NCBI GenBank assembly: GCA_014444615.1
Contig: PVXE01000007.1
Coordinates: forward strand, 1 to 64,000
Direction of reading: 5' to 3'
Source: Tagaea sp. CACIAM 22H2
Lineage (GTDB): Bacteria > Pseudomonadota > Alphaproteobacteria > CACIAM-22H2
Length of the DNA stretch: 64,000 bases
The translations under genes and the position numbers were made by a program. Shown in pieces: positions 27,475 to 36,594 of the stretch. How positions within the stretch are numbered: position 1 is the first letter of the stretch; every line of letters begins with the position of its first letter. The notes below the pieces were generated by a model. It was not told the DNA's origin. It searched no databases and saw only the letters and a program-made list of their open reading frames with translations.

Positions 27475-28994
27475 GCCGCGATACCCGCCATCATAAGGCC
27501 GAGACGCTTTTCGTCGGCTGCGGCGCCGTCGGCCTCGCCGATGATCCTGCCGCCGCACACGACCAGAATGCGGTCGGCCAGCGCCAGGATTTCGTCGAGC
27601 TCGCAGCTGACCAGCAAGATCGCCTTGCCGCGATCGCGCATTTCGACGATGCGCTTATGGATGAATTCGATCGCGCCGATATCCACGCCGCGCGTCGGCT
27701 GGCCGACCAGTAGCAGATCGGGATCGCGATCGATCTCGCGGCCCAGCACGATCTTCTGCTGGTTGCCGCCGCTGAATTGGCCCGAGCGCAACCGCGGATC
27801 GGCGGGGCGCACGTCGAACTGGCCCATCAAATCGCGGCAGCGTTCGATCGAGCGGCTTTCCGACAGCAACGGCCCGCGCCGCAGCGCGTCGTCGTCGTGA
27901 TAGCCGAGGATCGCGGTCTCGTAGGCGTCGAAACCGACGACCATACCCATACGATGCCGGTCTTCGGGCACATGGGCGATGGCCACGCTGCGCGCGAATT
28001 TGGCGCGGGCGGGCGTGCCCGGCGGCGGCAATGCCTCGCCTTTATAGAGAATGCGGCCGGACGCGACGGCGCGTAAGCCCGCCAGCGTCTCCAGAATCTC
28101 GGTCTGGCCGTTGCCCGACACGCCGGCGATGCCGACGATCTCGCCCGCGCGGACCGAGAAGGAGATATCCTGGAGCCGCGCGGCACCGCGTTCGTCGATG
28201 CAGCTGAGATGCTCGACGCGCAGGATTTCCGCCCCCGGCGCGGCGGCGCTTTTGGGAACGCGCGTCGCCACGCGACGCCCGACCATCAATTCGGCGAGCT
28301 CGGCCTGGCTCGTGTCCTTCGTTTCGCGCGTGGCGACGATGGCACCCTGGCGCATCACTGTGACGCGGTCGGTGATCGCCATGATCTCGCGCAGCTTGTG
28401 CGTGATCAGCAGAACGGTGCTGCCCTGGCTGCGCCACAGCGCCAGAAGCTCGAACAGCTTGTCGGCCTCTTGCGGGGTCAGCACCGCCGTCGGCTCGTCG
28501 AGGATAAGAATGCGCGCCCCGCGATAGAGCGCCTTGAGGATTTCGACGCGCTGCTGCGCGCCGACATGCAGATCTTCGATCTTGGCGTCGAGATCGACAT
28601 CGAGGCCGTAGTCGCGCGCAAGGCGTGCAAGCTCCGCGCGGGCCGCTGCTTCGCCCTTGGCGAGCAAGGCGCCGCCTTCGGCGCCCAGCAGCACGTTTTC
28701 GAGCACGGTGAAATTCTCCACCAGCATGAAATGCTGATGGACCATGCCGATCCCGGCGGCGATCGCGTCCTGCGGCGAGGCGATTGTCACGCGCTTGCCG
28801 TCGACTTCGATCGTGCCGGAATCTGCTTGGTAATACCCGTAGACGATGCTCATCAGCGTCGACTTGCCGGCGCCGTTCTCGCCCACGATTCCGTGGATCG
28901 AGCCTTTGGCGACCGACAAGTCGATGCTGCGATTGGCATGCACCGGGCCGAAGCGCTTGTCGATGCCCGACAAGCGCAGGGCGGTTTGCGTCAC
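27471..28994 (-). CDS. Nucleoside ABC transporter ATPase (double ABC domain)
   Basis: The 507 residues hold two fused ABC domains, as in NupO/YufO. Domain 1 has GENGAGKST, VHQHFMLVENFT and ILDEPTAVLTP. Domain 2 has the modified Walker A GVSGNGQTE, a degenerate pattern usual for the second domain of this family, plus SGGNQQKIVLGREI and LLVGQPTRGVD. Ten bases after the binding-protein gene. Powers uptake of nucleosides, inferred from the downstream catabolic genes. Confidence 0.95.
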   Translation of the reverse strand: MTQTALRLSGIDKRFGPVHANRSIDLSVAKGSIHGIVGENGAGKSTLMSIVYGYYQADSGTIEVDGKRVTIASPQDAIAAGIGMVHQHFMLVENFTVLENVLLGAEGGALLAKGEAAARAELARLARDYGLDVDLDAKIEDLHVGAQQRVEILKALYRGARILILDEPTAVLTPQEADKLFELLALWRSQGSTVLLITHKLREIMAITDRVTVMRQGAIVATRETKDTSQAELAELMVGRRVATRVPKSAAAPGAEILRVEHLSCIDERGAARLQDISFSVRAGEIVGIAGVSGNGQTEILETLAGLRAVASGRILYKGEALPPPGTPARAKFARSVAIAHVPEDRHRMGMVVGFDAYETAILGYHDDDALRRGPLLSESRSIERCRDLMGQFDVRPADPRLRSGQFSGGNQQKIVLGREIDRDPDLLLVGQPTRGVDIGAIEFIHKRIVEMRDRGKAILLVSCELDEILALADRILVVCGGRIIGEADGAAADEKRLGLMMAGIAA

Positions 28995-29004
28995 GATTGC
29001 GCCG

Positions 29005-29976
29005 TCAGCGCATGACGTCGGTGACGGTGATCTTCCCGTCGATGATCGCCTGGCGCGCTTCGTCGATGCGCTTCAGCACGTCGGCCGACAGCAACGCCTT
29101 GTTGTTGTCGTCGATCGCCATGCCGACACCTTCTTCCTTGAGGCCCAGCGCGCGCGCGCCCGGCTTCCAAGTGCCCGCGCGGGCCTGGGTCATCGCTTCG
29201 TAGACGGCGATGTCCACGCGCTTGACCATCGAGGTCAGCATCGTGCCCGGATGAAGGTGGTTCTGGTTGCTGTCCACGCCGATGGCGAACTTACCGGCGT
29301 CCTTCGCGGCCTGATAGACGCCCGTCCCCGTGGCGCCGGCGGCGGCGAACACGACGTCCACGCCGCGATCGAACTGGCCGCGCGCGAGTTCCGCACCGCG
29401 CGTCGGATCGCGGAAGGCGGTCGGCGTCGTGCCGGTCATGTTCATGAACACTTCGACCGAGGACTTGGCGTATTTGGCGCCCTCCTCGTAGCCCTTGTAG
29501 AACTTGCGGATGATCGGCACGTCCATGCCGCCGACGAAGCCGACCTTGCCGGTCTTCGAGGTGAGGGCGGCGGCCATGCCGACCAGGAACGAGCCTTCGT
29601 GTTCGCGGAACGTCACCGACTGCACGTTGGGCAGATCGACGACCGAGTCGATGATCGTGAATTTGACGTTCGGGAATTCCTTGGCGACGGTTTCGATCGC
29701 CGCGTGGTTGTTGAACCCGACCGCGATCACGACCGAGGCGCCGCGCCGCGCGAGATTACGGATTGCCTGTTCGCGCTCGGCGGTATTGGTGATCTCGAAT
29801 TCGTTGTAGGTGACGCCCGTTTCCTTTTTGAAACGCTCGGCGCCGTCATAGGCCGCTTGGTTGAACGAGCGGTCGAATTTGCCGCCGATGTCGAACATCA
29901 CCGCGGGCGGCGTCTGGGCGGCGGCCGAACCGGCGATCGCGAGCGCGAAGGCCGCGGCGAGAACGGGGGTCTTCAT
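29005..29976 (-). CDS. BMP-family nucleoside-binding protein
   Basis: Periplasmic PnrA/BmpA-type receptor of the importer. The 323 residues have a signal peptide (1-22, SAAAQ) and the BMP fold with FDIGGKFDRSFNQAAYDG, SFLVGMAAALTSKTGKVGF and GVDSNQNHL. BMP proteins bind purine nucleosides. I chose ATG 29976 (MKTPVLAAAF), with an AGACGA site upstream. It is the first gene of an eight-gene operon ending in deoB. Confidence 0.93.
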   Translation of the reverse strand: MKTPVLAAAFALAIAGSAAAQTPPAVMFDIGGKFDRSFNQAAYDGAERFKKETGVTYNEFEITNTAEREQAIRNLARRGASVVIAVGFNNHAAIETVAKEFPNVKFTIIDSVVDLPNVQSVTFREHEGSFLVGMAAALTSKTGKVGFVGGMDVPIIRKFYKGYEEGAKYAKSSVEVFMNMTGTTPTAFRDPTRGAELARGQFDRGVDVVFAAAGATGTGVYQAAKDAGKFAIGVDSNQNHLHPGTMLTSMVKRVDIAVYEAMTQARAGTWKPGARALGLKEEGVGMAIDDNNKALLSADVLKRIDEARQAIIDGKITVTDVMR

Positions 29977-30107
29977 GTTTATCGTCTCCCTGGGGGCGTC
30001 AATGCCCGGGCCGACTCTGGCAAAGCCGTTTCGCCGGATCAATGGCCCTATGCTAAAGCTGGCCTAGTTTCGGCCGGGTTTGCCGGTTTCGTAGTGGAAA
30101 AAGTCCC

Positions 30108-31202
30108 ATGAGTCTCGAAATTCTCGATACGCCGGCCTTGGTGCTCGATCTGGATGCGATGGGGCGGAACATCGCCAAAATGGCCGAATTTGCCCGCAAG
30201 GCCGGGGTGGCGCTGCGCCCCCACGCCAAAACGCATAAAAGCCCGGCGGTCGCCCGGCGCCAAATCGCCGCAGGGGCGGTGGGCGTGTGCTGCCAGAAGG
30301 TCGGCGAGGCCGAGGTGATGGTCGAAGGCGGCGTGGCCGACATTCTGGTAACGAACGAGATCGTGGGTGCCACGAAAGTTGCACGTCTTGCCGGTCTCGC
30401 CCGGCTTGCGACGATTCGCACCGTGGTCGATCACCCGGATGGGTTGGACGCGCTGGCCGCCGCTTGCGTCGCGGCGGGCGTGGAGATCGGCGTGCTGGTC
30501 GAATGCGATCTCGGCATGGGCCGTTGCGGCATTGCCGATCCGGCGGCGGCGGTGGCACTCGCCAAGCGCGCCATCGCGACGAAGGGTGTGCGCTTCGACG
30601 GGCTTCAAGCCTATCACGGCAAGATCCAGCATATCGCCGGCTGGGCGCAGCGCCGGGCGGGAGCCGAGGCGTGCAACGCCAAGCTTGCCGAATTCCGCGC
30701 GGCGTTCGCGGCAGCGGGAATCGCGACACCGATCATCTCGGGCGCGGGAACCGGCAGCTACGAGTTCCAGACCACCGCGGGCTACACCGAATTCCAGTGC
30801 GGCACCTATGTGTTCATGGACAAGCAATATCGCGACGTGGGCGACGAAACCGGCGAACGCTATGGCCGTTTCGAACAAGCTTTGTTCGTGTTGGCGACGG
30901 TGATGAGCATTCCGTCGAACGACCGCATCGTGCTCGATTGCGGTTACAAGACGCTGTCAGTTGATGGCGGCATGCCCGAGGCGATGGATTTGCCGGGCTG
31001 GAATTTCGGCTTCGGCGGCGACGAGCACGGCATTTTGCGCCGCGCCGACGCGACCGCGCGCCTGCCCAAGATTGGCGAGAAATTGCGCATCGTGCCCGCG
31101 CATGGCGACACGACGATCAATCTGCACGACGAGTATCAGGTGCTGTCGGGCGGCAAGCCGACGATGGCTTGGCCCGTCGCCGCGCGGGGCAAGATTCGCT
31201 AA
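30108..31202 (+). CDS. DSD1-family PLP enzyme (D-threonine aldolase / D-serine dehydratase-like)
   Basis: Fold-type III PLP enzyme acting on D-amino or D-hydroxyamino acids. The 364 residues have an alanine-racemase-like barrel with the PLP lysine in RPHAKTHKS (36-44), then a C-terminal metal-binding domain with PAHGDTTINLHDEYQVL. That segment matches the metal site of D-threonine aldolase, although the usual HCD is HGD here. D-threonine aldolase, D-serine dehydratase or beta-hydroxyaspartate aldolase are all possible. Divergent from the nucleoside operon; its stop interlocks with the flavoprotein stop at 31199. Confidence 0.86.
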   Translation: MSLEILDTPALVLDLDAMGRNIAKMAEFARKAGVALRPHAKTHKSPAVARRQIAAGAVGVCCQKVGEAEVMVEGGVADILVTNEIVGATKVARLAGLARLATIRTVVDHPDGLDALAAACVAAGVEIGVLVECDLGMGRCGIADPAAAVALAKRAIATKGVRFDGLQAYHGKIQHIAGWAQRRAGAEACNAKLAEFRAAFAAAGIATPIISGAGTGSYEFQTTAGYTEFQCGTYVFMDKQYRDVGDETGERYGRFEQALFVLATVMSIPSNDRIVLDCGYKTLSVDGGMPEAMDLPGWNFGFGGDEHGILRRADATARLPKIGEKLRIVPAHGDTTINLHDEYQVLSGGKPTMAWPVAARGKIR

Positions 31203-32587
31203 AGCAGTTTCTCGCGCGCGTCGTAGCCGTCGAGATCGGCGATCAAGCCCGGCTCGATATCGCGGAATAGCCCACGCGTGATCCCGGCCACAAGGCGCGG
31301 CAGCGCATGGCGATGCCCGCTGACCGACGCGCATTGCGCGCCGTGGCTCAAGCCCGCCGCGAAGCCGAATTGATGGATGCGCGATAGGGCCGGTGTGTTG
31401 CGCCCCGGTTTCGGCGTGAACTCGAATCCCGCCCCGAGATAGGGCCACGACGCCAGCACGGGGTCGGGATCGTCGGTCGCGTGCATATCGCCCCAACGCG
31501 CGATATCGGCTTCGATCGCCGCAAGTTCGGGGCGCAGCGAAAGATCGACGCGCATACCGGTCGCGAAGATCAGATAATCGGCGTCGAGCGGGCCCTGCGG
31601 CGTGTCGATGCGCACCGCGTCGCCCGCGACCGCGAGTTTCGTCCACGGACGGCCGGGATGGGCGGCGAAGTTGGCGAAAGCTTTGCAGCCGTTGACGCCA
31701 TCGGCGGTCGGCGGCTGATCCATCAAGCGGAAGCGCCGCATGATCGCCCATTTGGTCGCGTCGGGCAGTTCGGGATAATGGCGCAGATAGCCCGCGAATT
31801 CGGCCCAGCGATGGGGATTGATCTCGGGCAGGGTTTCGCGCCGGAAGCAGAGATCGACCCGTGCGGCCCCGGCCTTCAGCGCGGCGAGCGCGTTGTCGAA
31901 CGCCGACGCGCCATGGCCGAGCACCGCGACGCGCTTGCCCTTCAACGCGTCGAAGTCGACCGGCCCGTTGGAATGCGCGCGAAAGCGTTCGGGCAACGCC
32001 TCGGCCCATTCAGGCAAGGTCCATTGCCCGGCATTCTCAAAGCCGTGAGCGAGCACCACGCGCCGCGCATATTCGCGCGACGTTCTGCCGTCGATGGCGA
32101 GGTCGGCGGCGATCCAATCGCCTTGCGGTTCCAGGCGCCGAAGTTCCACGCCGTTGCGCACCGGGATCGCGGTCGTGTCGCGGAACCAGTCGAGATAAGC
32201 GGCCCAATGCGCGCGCGGGATACGGACGATCCGCTCCCACGCATCCGGCCCAAACGCGGCGGCGTACCAGCCGCGCACCGACAGCGACGGCAAACCGCAT
32301 TCGAGGCCGACGAGATCCTTGGGCGTGCGCAAGGTCGCCATGCGCGCATAGTTGAGCCACGGGCCTTCGGCCCCGCGCGGCGCCTTGTCGATGACCGAGA
32401 CGCCCGCCACGCCGTCGCGCGCCAGTTGGAAAGCGACACCCAGACCGCTTTGCCCGCCGCCCACGACCAGCACGTTGTGGCGGCCCGCTTCGGCTGGTGC
32501 GGGCATCCAGATACGGGCGGGATAGGCCATCGCCGCCATGTCGGCGCGGGCTTGGGCGGCAAGGGCGGAGAGCGCTTCGCGGTTCAT
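31199..32587 (-). CDS. FAD/NAD(P)-binding flavoprotein, monooxygenase-like
   Basis: Two-dinucleotide-binding flavoprotein of 462 residues. An FAD Rossmann motif, VVGGGQSGLG (41-50), and a second nucleotide motif, VAVLGHGASAFDN (near 219-231), are visible, plus DADYLIFATGM near the FAD closing strand. This resembles class B monooxygenases and ornithine-hydroxylase-like enzymes. I cannot name a substrate. Its neighbours, a D-amino-acid enzyme and an orphan binding protein, do not settle the role. ATG 32587 (MNREALSALA). Confidence 0.82.
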   Translation of the reverse strand: MNREALSALAAQARADMAAMAYPARIWMPAPAEAGRHNVLVVGGGQSGLGVAFQLARDGVAGVSVIDKAPRGAEGPWLNYARMATLRTPKDLVGLECGLPSLSVRGWYAAAFGPDAWERIVRIPRAHWAAYLDWFRDTTAIPVRNGVELRRLEPQGDWIAADLAIDGRTSREYARRVVLAHGFENAGQWTLPEWAEALPERFRAHSNGPVDFDALKGKRVAVLGHGASAFDNALAALKAGAARVDLCFRRETLPEINPHRWAEFAGYLRHYPELPDATKWAIMRRFRLMDQPPTADGVNGCKAFANFAAHPGRPWTKLAVAGDAVRIDTPQGPLDADYLIFATGMRVDLSLRPELAAIEADIARWGDMHATDDPDPVLASWPYLGAGFEFTPKPGRNTPALSRIHQFGFAAGLSHGAQCASVSGHRHALPRLVAGITRGLFRDIEPGLIADLDGYDAREKLL

Positions 32588-32619
32588 AGCCGCGTGGGCA
32601 GCAATAATCGGGCCGCCCG

Positions 32620-32655
32620 AAAAGAAAACGGCGGGGCCCAGGCCGGACCCCGCCG
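32620..32655 (-). terminator. Intrinsic terminator of the binding-protein gene
   Basis: Read on the minus strand, an 11-base GC arm (CGGCGGGGTCC) pairs with GGGCCCCGCCG around a short loop, then comes TTTTCTTTT. It lies about 25 bases after the stop of the gene at 32681-33886, so it ends that transcript before the flavoprotein gene. Confidence 0.8.
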
Positions 32656-32680
32656 TAAATACCGGGTATGCGGTCCGGGC

Positions 32681-33886
32681 TTACTTCTTAACCAGCGCGC
32701 ATTTGCTTTCCGACAGCGGCCACACGGTGTCCTCGGGTGCGATTTCCCGCACGATTTCGAAATAGTCCCACGGCGCCTTCGATTCCGCCGGCTTCTTCAC
32801 GCGCGCGAGCTGCATCGTGCGGGTAACGCGGCCGTCGTCGCGGATCTTGGCGTCCTTCGAGAAAATGTCGTCGATCGGGATTTCGCGCATCGCTGCGGCG
32901 ACCTTGTCGGCGTCGTCTGTGCCGGCCTTGGCGACCGCTTTGAGATAATGGCGCACCGAGCCATAGACGCCGGCATGCAGCATCGACGGCATCATACCGG
33001 TTTGGGCGAAGAATTCCTTCGACCAGGCGCGCGTCGCGTCGTTCGTGTCCCAATACGAAGCGGTCGTGAGATAGGTGCCTTGCGCCGAGGCGAGGCCCAG
33101 CGAATGCACGTCCTGCAGGAAGAAGATCAGCGCCGCCAAGTTCTGGCCCGCTTGGACGAGGCCGAATTCGTTGGCCTGCTTCATCGTATTGGTCGTGTCG
33201 CCGCCCGCGTTGGCGATGCCGATCACCTTGGCCTTCGACGCTTGCGCGCGCAGCAGATAGGACGAGAAATCGGGATTGTTCAGCGGGTGCCGGACGGCGC
33301 CCAGGACCTTGCCGCCCGCGGCGGTAACGACGTTGGTCGTATCGGCTTGAAGCTGATGGCCGAAGGCGTAGTCGGACGCGATGATGAACCACGAATCGCC
33401 GCCCGCCTTCACGACCGCCGACGCGGTGCCGTGCGACACGGCATAGGTGTCGTAGGTCCAGTGGAAGCCGTAGGGCGAGCATTGCTCGTTGGTCAGCGCG
33501 GTGGTGCCCGCACCCGAATACATCACGATCTTCTTCTTCTCGCGGGCCAAGCCCTGAATGGCCAAGGCGACGCCGGAATTCGGCACGTCGAATACGGCGT
33601 CGACGCCGTCGACGTCGAACCAGCGGCGCGCGATCGTCACGCCGACATCGGTCTTGTGCTGGTGATCGGCGGCGACGACTTCGATGGGTTTGCCCAGCAC
33701 GGTGCCGCCGGCCTCCTTGACCGCCATCTGGGCGGCGATCAGCGATCCCTTGCCCGTGATGTCGGCGACGACGCCCGCCATATCAGTCAGCACGCCAAGC
33801 TTAACGACGTCACCGCCGATCTGCGCGCTCGCGGCGAAGGGCAGCAGCGCGCCGAACAGTGCGCCCGCGATGGTTCCGGATTTCAT
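32681..33886 (-). CDS. Orphan branched-chain-amino-acid-type ABC substrate-binding protein
   Basis: Type I periplasmic binding protein (LivJ/Peripla_BP_6). The 401 residues have a signal peptide (1-21, AASAQ), VVKLGVLTDMAGVVADITG, SGAGTTALTNEQC and a typical C-terminal lobe. No permease or ATPase gene is adjacent. It lies 37 bases behind an alpha/beta hydrolase gene and is followed by a terminator. Such two-gene units often serve uptake of an ester, amide or aromatic acid whose hydrolase is encoded alongside; the ligand is unknown. Confidence 0.9.
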   Translation of the reverse strand: MKSGTIAGALFGALLPFAASAQIGGDVVKLGVLTDMAGVVADITGKGSLIAAQMAVKEAGGTVLGKPIEVVAADHQHKTDVGVTIARRWFDVDGVDAVFDVPNSGVALAIQGLAREKKKIVMYSGAGTTALTNEQCSPYGFHWTYDTYAVSHGTASAVVKAGGDSWFIIASDYAFGHQLQADTTNVVTAAGGKVLGAVRHPLNNPDFSSYLLRAQASKAKVIGIANAGGDTTNTMKQANEFGLVQAGQNLAALIFFLQDVHSLGLASAQGTYLTTASYWDTNDATRAWSKEFFAQTGMMPSMLHAGVYGSVRHYLKAVAKAGTDDADKVAAAMREIPIDDIFSKDAKIRDDGRVTRTMQLARVKKPAESKAPWDYFEIVREIAPEDTVWPLSESKCALVKK

Positions 33887-33923
33887 GTCGAGGTTCCTCC
33901 CTTGGATGGTTCCGCGCGTGCGC

Positions 33924-34853
33924 TCAAAGTCCCTTGGCGTCGAGCCAGTCGAGAATCAGGCGCGCGATCGCGTCGCTGTTGTCTTCGATCATCAGCATGT
34001 GGCCGTTGCCCGCGATGCCGATATCCGGCAGCCACACGAATTCGGCGCCCAGATAGCGCGCCGTCGCTTCGTCGACCGCGCGCGGATGGCGCGGATCGTG
34101 ATCGCCGGTGACGATCAGAATCGGATGGCGGGCAAGATTGCGCGGATCGTGGATCTTCAATCCCCGGCCGCCGATGTTGAAACGCTCGTTCAGCACCCGC
34201 GCGCTTTCGGGTACGATGCCGCGCCGGTAACTCTCGAACGACGCTTTGGGAAAGCGCGGCGCATTGGCCCAGAACGCGGCGGCGAACGCGGCGTCGAAGC
34301 GGATGGCGCGGTCCTCGGGCGAATAGACGGGGCAGCCCGCGCTCGCGTCGTCGCGCAAGGCGGCGATCGCGGCGGGATCGTCGGGCAGATCGCGCTGCAG
34401 ATTCGCGGGCGGACCGGGGGCGACGCCGACGATGGCGGCGACGAGATCGGGCCGGCGTTCGGCCACCCACCACGCGATCGGACCGCCGGCCGAATGGGCG
34501 AGCAGCACGGCGGGGCCGGTCGCCTCGAGCAGCACAATCAAGGATTCGGCCACGTCGCGCATGCCGAGGCTGGGAAAATCCGCACCCATGGGCGAACGGC
34601 CATGGCCCGGCCAGTCGGGCACGAACACGTCGCGGCCTTGCGCGGCGAAAAGGGACGCCCAGCCCGCGCGGCCATCGGGGGTGGCGAGATAGCAAGCGCC
34701 CGTGTGGCCGCCGCCATGGATCATCACGACGGGCAAGCGTCCCTTTTTGCCGCCCGTGGCGGTCAGCCGATCGACGAAGATCGGATGCGCCTTCGTGCCG
34801 GAATAGAAGCAGGGCGCGCTCGCGCGCGAACCCGGAAGGGGCGTGCCGTCCAT
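33924..34853 (-). CDS. Alpha/beta-fold hydrolase next to an orphan binding protein
   Basis: Serine hydrolase, 309 residues from ATG 34853 (MDGTPLPGSR; AAGGA upstream). The oxyanion segment is MIHGGGHTGACY (44-55), the nucleophile elbow AHSAGG contains S121, the acid is in VTGDHDPRHP, and the catalytic His is in GNGHMLMIED. Aromatic-ester or lactone hydrolases have this layout, but the substrate is not readable. First gene of a two-gene unit with the binding protein, divergent from the MarR gene at 34972. Confidence 0.87.
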   Translation of the reverse strand: MDGTPLPGSRASAPCFYSGTKAHPIFVDRLTATGGKKGRLPVVMIHGGGHTGACYLATPDGRAGWASLFAAQGRDVFVPDWPGHGRSPMGADFPSLGMRDVAESLIVLLEATGPAVLLAHSAGGPIAWWVAERRPDLVAAIVGVAPGPPANLQRDLPDDPAAIAALRDDASAGCPVYSPEDRAIRFDAAFAAAFWANAPRFPKASFESYRRGIVPESARVLNERFNIGGRGLKIHDPRNLARHPILIVTGDHDPRHPRAVDEATARYLGAEFVWLPDIGIAGNGHMLMIEDNSDAIARLILDWLDAKGL

Positions 34854-34971
34854 GATGTTCCTTGCCGGAAAGCGCCCGGCGTTTCTCCCGCGCGGGGCCG
34901 CCGTCGGTTCGCGGGCCCCATTGCGATCATGGTAGGGTCGGTTCCGCTGACAGGCAAGAAGAAAGTCACAT

Positions 34972-35490
34972 ATGAGACTATCTGAAAAGAAGCCCGCAAA
35001 AACGCCGAAAATCGCTCCGAAGTCGGACGCATCCGGGGTCCTGGGCGGGACCGAGATCAAGATCGCGTACAAGATCGGCTACGTGCTGAACTTCTATCGC
35101 GAGCCCGCGTTCCGGAAGATCGAGATGGAACACGGCATCACGCGGCCGGAGATCGTGACGCTGATCTTCCTGATGTATCGCGACGGCGTGACCGCCAAGG
35201 ACATCTGCGAATATTCCGGTCATCTGAAGGCGAATATCAGCCGCGGCATCATCGCGCTGGAGAAGAAGGGCCTGCTGCGCCGCGCGAAGGACGCCGCCGA
35301 CAATCGCTTGCAGAAACTTCATATCACGCCGGCGGGCCGCGCGCTCTATCAGCGCTACATTCCCCAGTTGCGCGCGCGCGAGGAAGCGATGCTCGCCTGT
35401 TTGAGCCGCGCGGAGCTGAAAACGCTGGAAGGGTTGCTCGACAAGCTCGCCGCGCATGTGCCCGAATGGTCGGGCCCCGACGAGGTCTAG
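34972..35490 (+). CDS. MarR-family transcriptional regulator
   Basis: The 172 residues have a basic N-terminal extension (1-25) and a winged helix (about 60-125: ITRPEIVTLIFLMYRDGVTA, ICEYSGHLKANISRGIIALE, wing DAADNRLQKLHITPAGR). Flanking helices for dimer formation are present. Encoded divergently from the hydrolase/binding-protein unit across 118 bases, so that unit is its likely target. The inducer is probably the imported compound or its hydrolysis product. Confidence 0.88.
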   Translation: MRLSEKKPAKTPKIAPKSDASGVLGGTEIKIAYKIGYVLNFYREPAFRKIEMEHGITRPEIVTLIFLMYRDGVTAKDICEYSGHLKANISRGIIALEKKGLLRRAKDAADNRLQKLHITPAGRALYQRYIPQLRAREEAMLACLSRAELKTLEGLLDKLAAHVPEWSGPDEV

Positions 35491-35497
35491 CGCGGAC

Positions 35498-35740
35498 CTA
35501 GGATTTCGCGCGGCAGCCGGGTGTCGTGCAGGTCAGGCCCGCCGCGATGAACGTGCCGCAGCGCGGGCAGGCGCGCATCGTCGTTGCGCCCGCATCCATA
35601 TCGGCCTTGGCCACGTCGCGCGATTTGGCGCGTTGCGCGGCGATATCCGCTTCCTTCTCCCGGATGCGGAAATAGCGCCAGCCGAACCATGCGACCAAGA
35701 CGACGATCGCGAAGATCAGGATTTTTCCGACCGAGCCCAT
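35498..35740 (-). CDS. Small membrane-anchored zinc-ribbon-like protein
   Basis: Eighty residues of unknown function. One membrane helix (about 5-24, ILIFAIVVLVAWFGWRYF), a charged coiled stretch (about 25-50), then CPRCGTFIAAGLTCTTPGC near the C-terminus, a CxxC...C(x4)C metal-site pattern. ATG 35740 lies seven bases after the SppA-like gene stop, so they are likely cotranscribed. It could be a membrane-tethered zinc finger working with the peptidase, which is inference. Confidence 0.75.
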   Translation of the reverse strand: MGSVGKILIFAIVVLVAWFGWRYFRIREKEADIAAQRAKSRDVAKADMDAGATTMRACPRCGTFIAAGLTCTTPGCRAKS

Positions 35741-35747
35741 GGCGGAC

Positions 35748-36587
35748 TTATAACCCGAAACGCGCGAAAGCGGCGCGCGCCTCGATCGCATCCAGCGCGT
35801 CGCCCGCATAATCGGCTTGCGACGACAAGCCCAGCAGGCGGCGCAGGAAGCCTCCGCCTTGCAACGCGAAGCCGCGATAGCGGACTTTCTCGCCGAAGCG
35901 CTTGCGCAGATCGGCGCGCGCGTCGGCGACCCCGTCGATCAGGCCCAGTTCAAGCGCCTTGGTGCCGGTCCAGAATTCGCCCTCGAACAAAGTCGCGTCG
36001 TCGGCCTTCAGCTTGGCGCCGCGCCGCGTGCGCACCCAAGCTTTGAAATTCTCGTGCAGTTCGACTTGGATGGATTTGAGCCGCGCAACGTCCTCGTCCT
36101 TCTCGGGCCCGAACGGGTCGAGCAGCGATTTTCGTGCGCCCGACGTATGCAAGCGCCGCTCGATGCCGAGCTTGGCGATCATCTCCTGAAAACCGAACCC
36201 GGCGGAGATCACGCCGATCGAGCCGACGATCGAATTCGCGTCGGCGACGATCTCGTCCGCCGCCGCCGCGATCCAATAGCCGCCCGATGCGGCGACATCC
36301 TCGACATAGGCGTAGACCGGCAGTTTTTCCTGTTCGGCCAGCGCGCGGATGCGGGCACCGATCAACGCGCTTTGTGCCGGCGATCCGCCGGGCGAGTTGA
36401 TGACCAGCGCCACGGCCGCGAGGCCCTTGGTCTTGAACATGCGCTCCAGCGGGCCGGCGAGGCGTTCCATCGATAAGCCGCGCCGCCCGCCAATACCGAT
36501 CGGACCTTGCAGGCGCATGACCGCGACGATTGGGGCGGGCGTGCGGCCGAAAAGGCGTGCGAAAGCGGGGCGAAGCCGGTCCAACAT
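35748..36587 (-). CDS. sppA: S49 peptidase (signal peptide peptidase SppA-like)
   Basis: ClpP-fold serine protease with a Ser-Lys dyad. The 279 residues include the VALVINSPGGSP oxyanion segment (59-70), nucleophile S101 in VAASGGYWIA and general base K153 in SGARKSLLDPF. This is the short, single-domain form. The N-terminal stretch RPAFARLFGRTPAPIVAVM is not an evident membrane helix, so it may be soluble or peripheral. Upstream of the 80-residue ribbon protein and downstream of the methyltransferase gene. Confidence 0.9.
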   Translation of the reverse strand: MLDRLRPAFARLFGRTPAPIVAVMRLQGPIGIGGRRGLSMERLAGPLERMFKTKGLAAVALVINSPGGSPAQSALIGARIRALAEQEKLPVYAYVEDVAASGGYWIAAAADEIVADANSIVGSIGVISAGFGFQEMIAKLGIERRLHTSGARKSLLDPFGPEKDEDVARLKSIQVELHENFKAWVRTRRGAKLKADDATLFEGEFWTGTKALELGLIDGVADARADLRKRFGEKVRYRGFALQGGGFLRRLLGLSSQADYAGDALDAIEARAAFARFGL

Positions 36588-36594
36588 GGATGTT

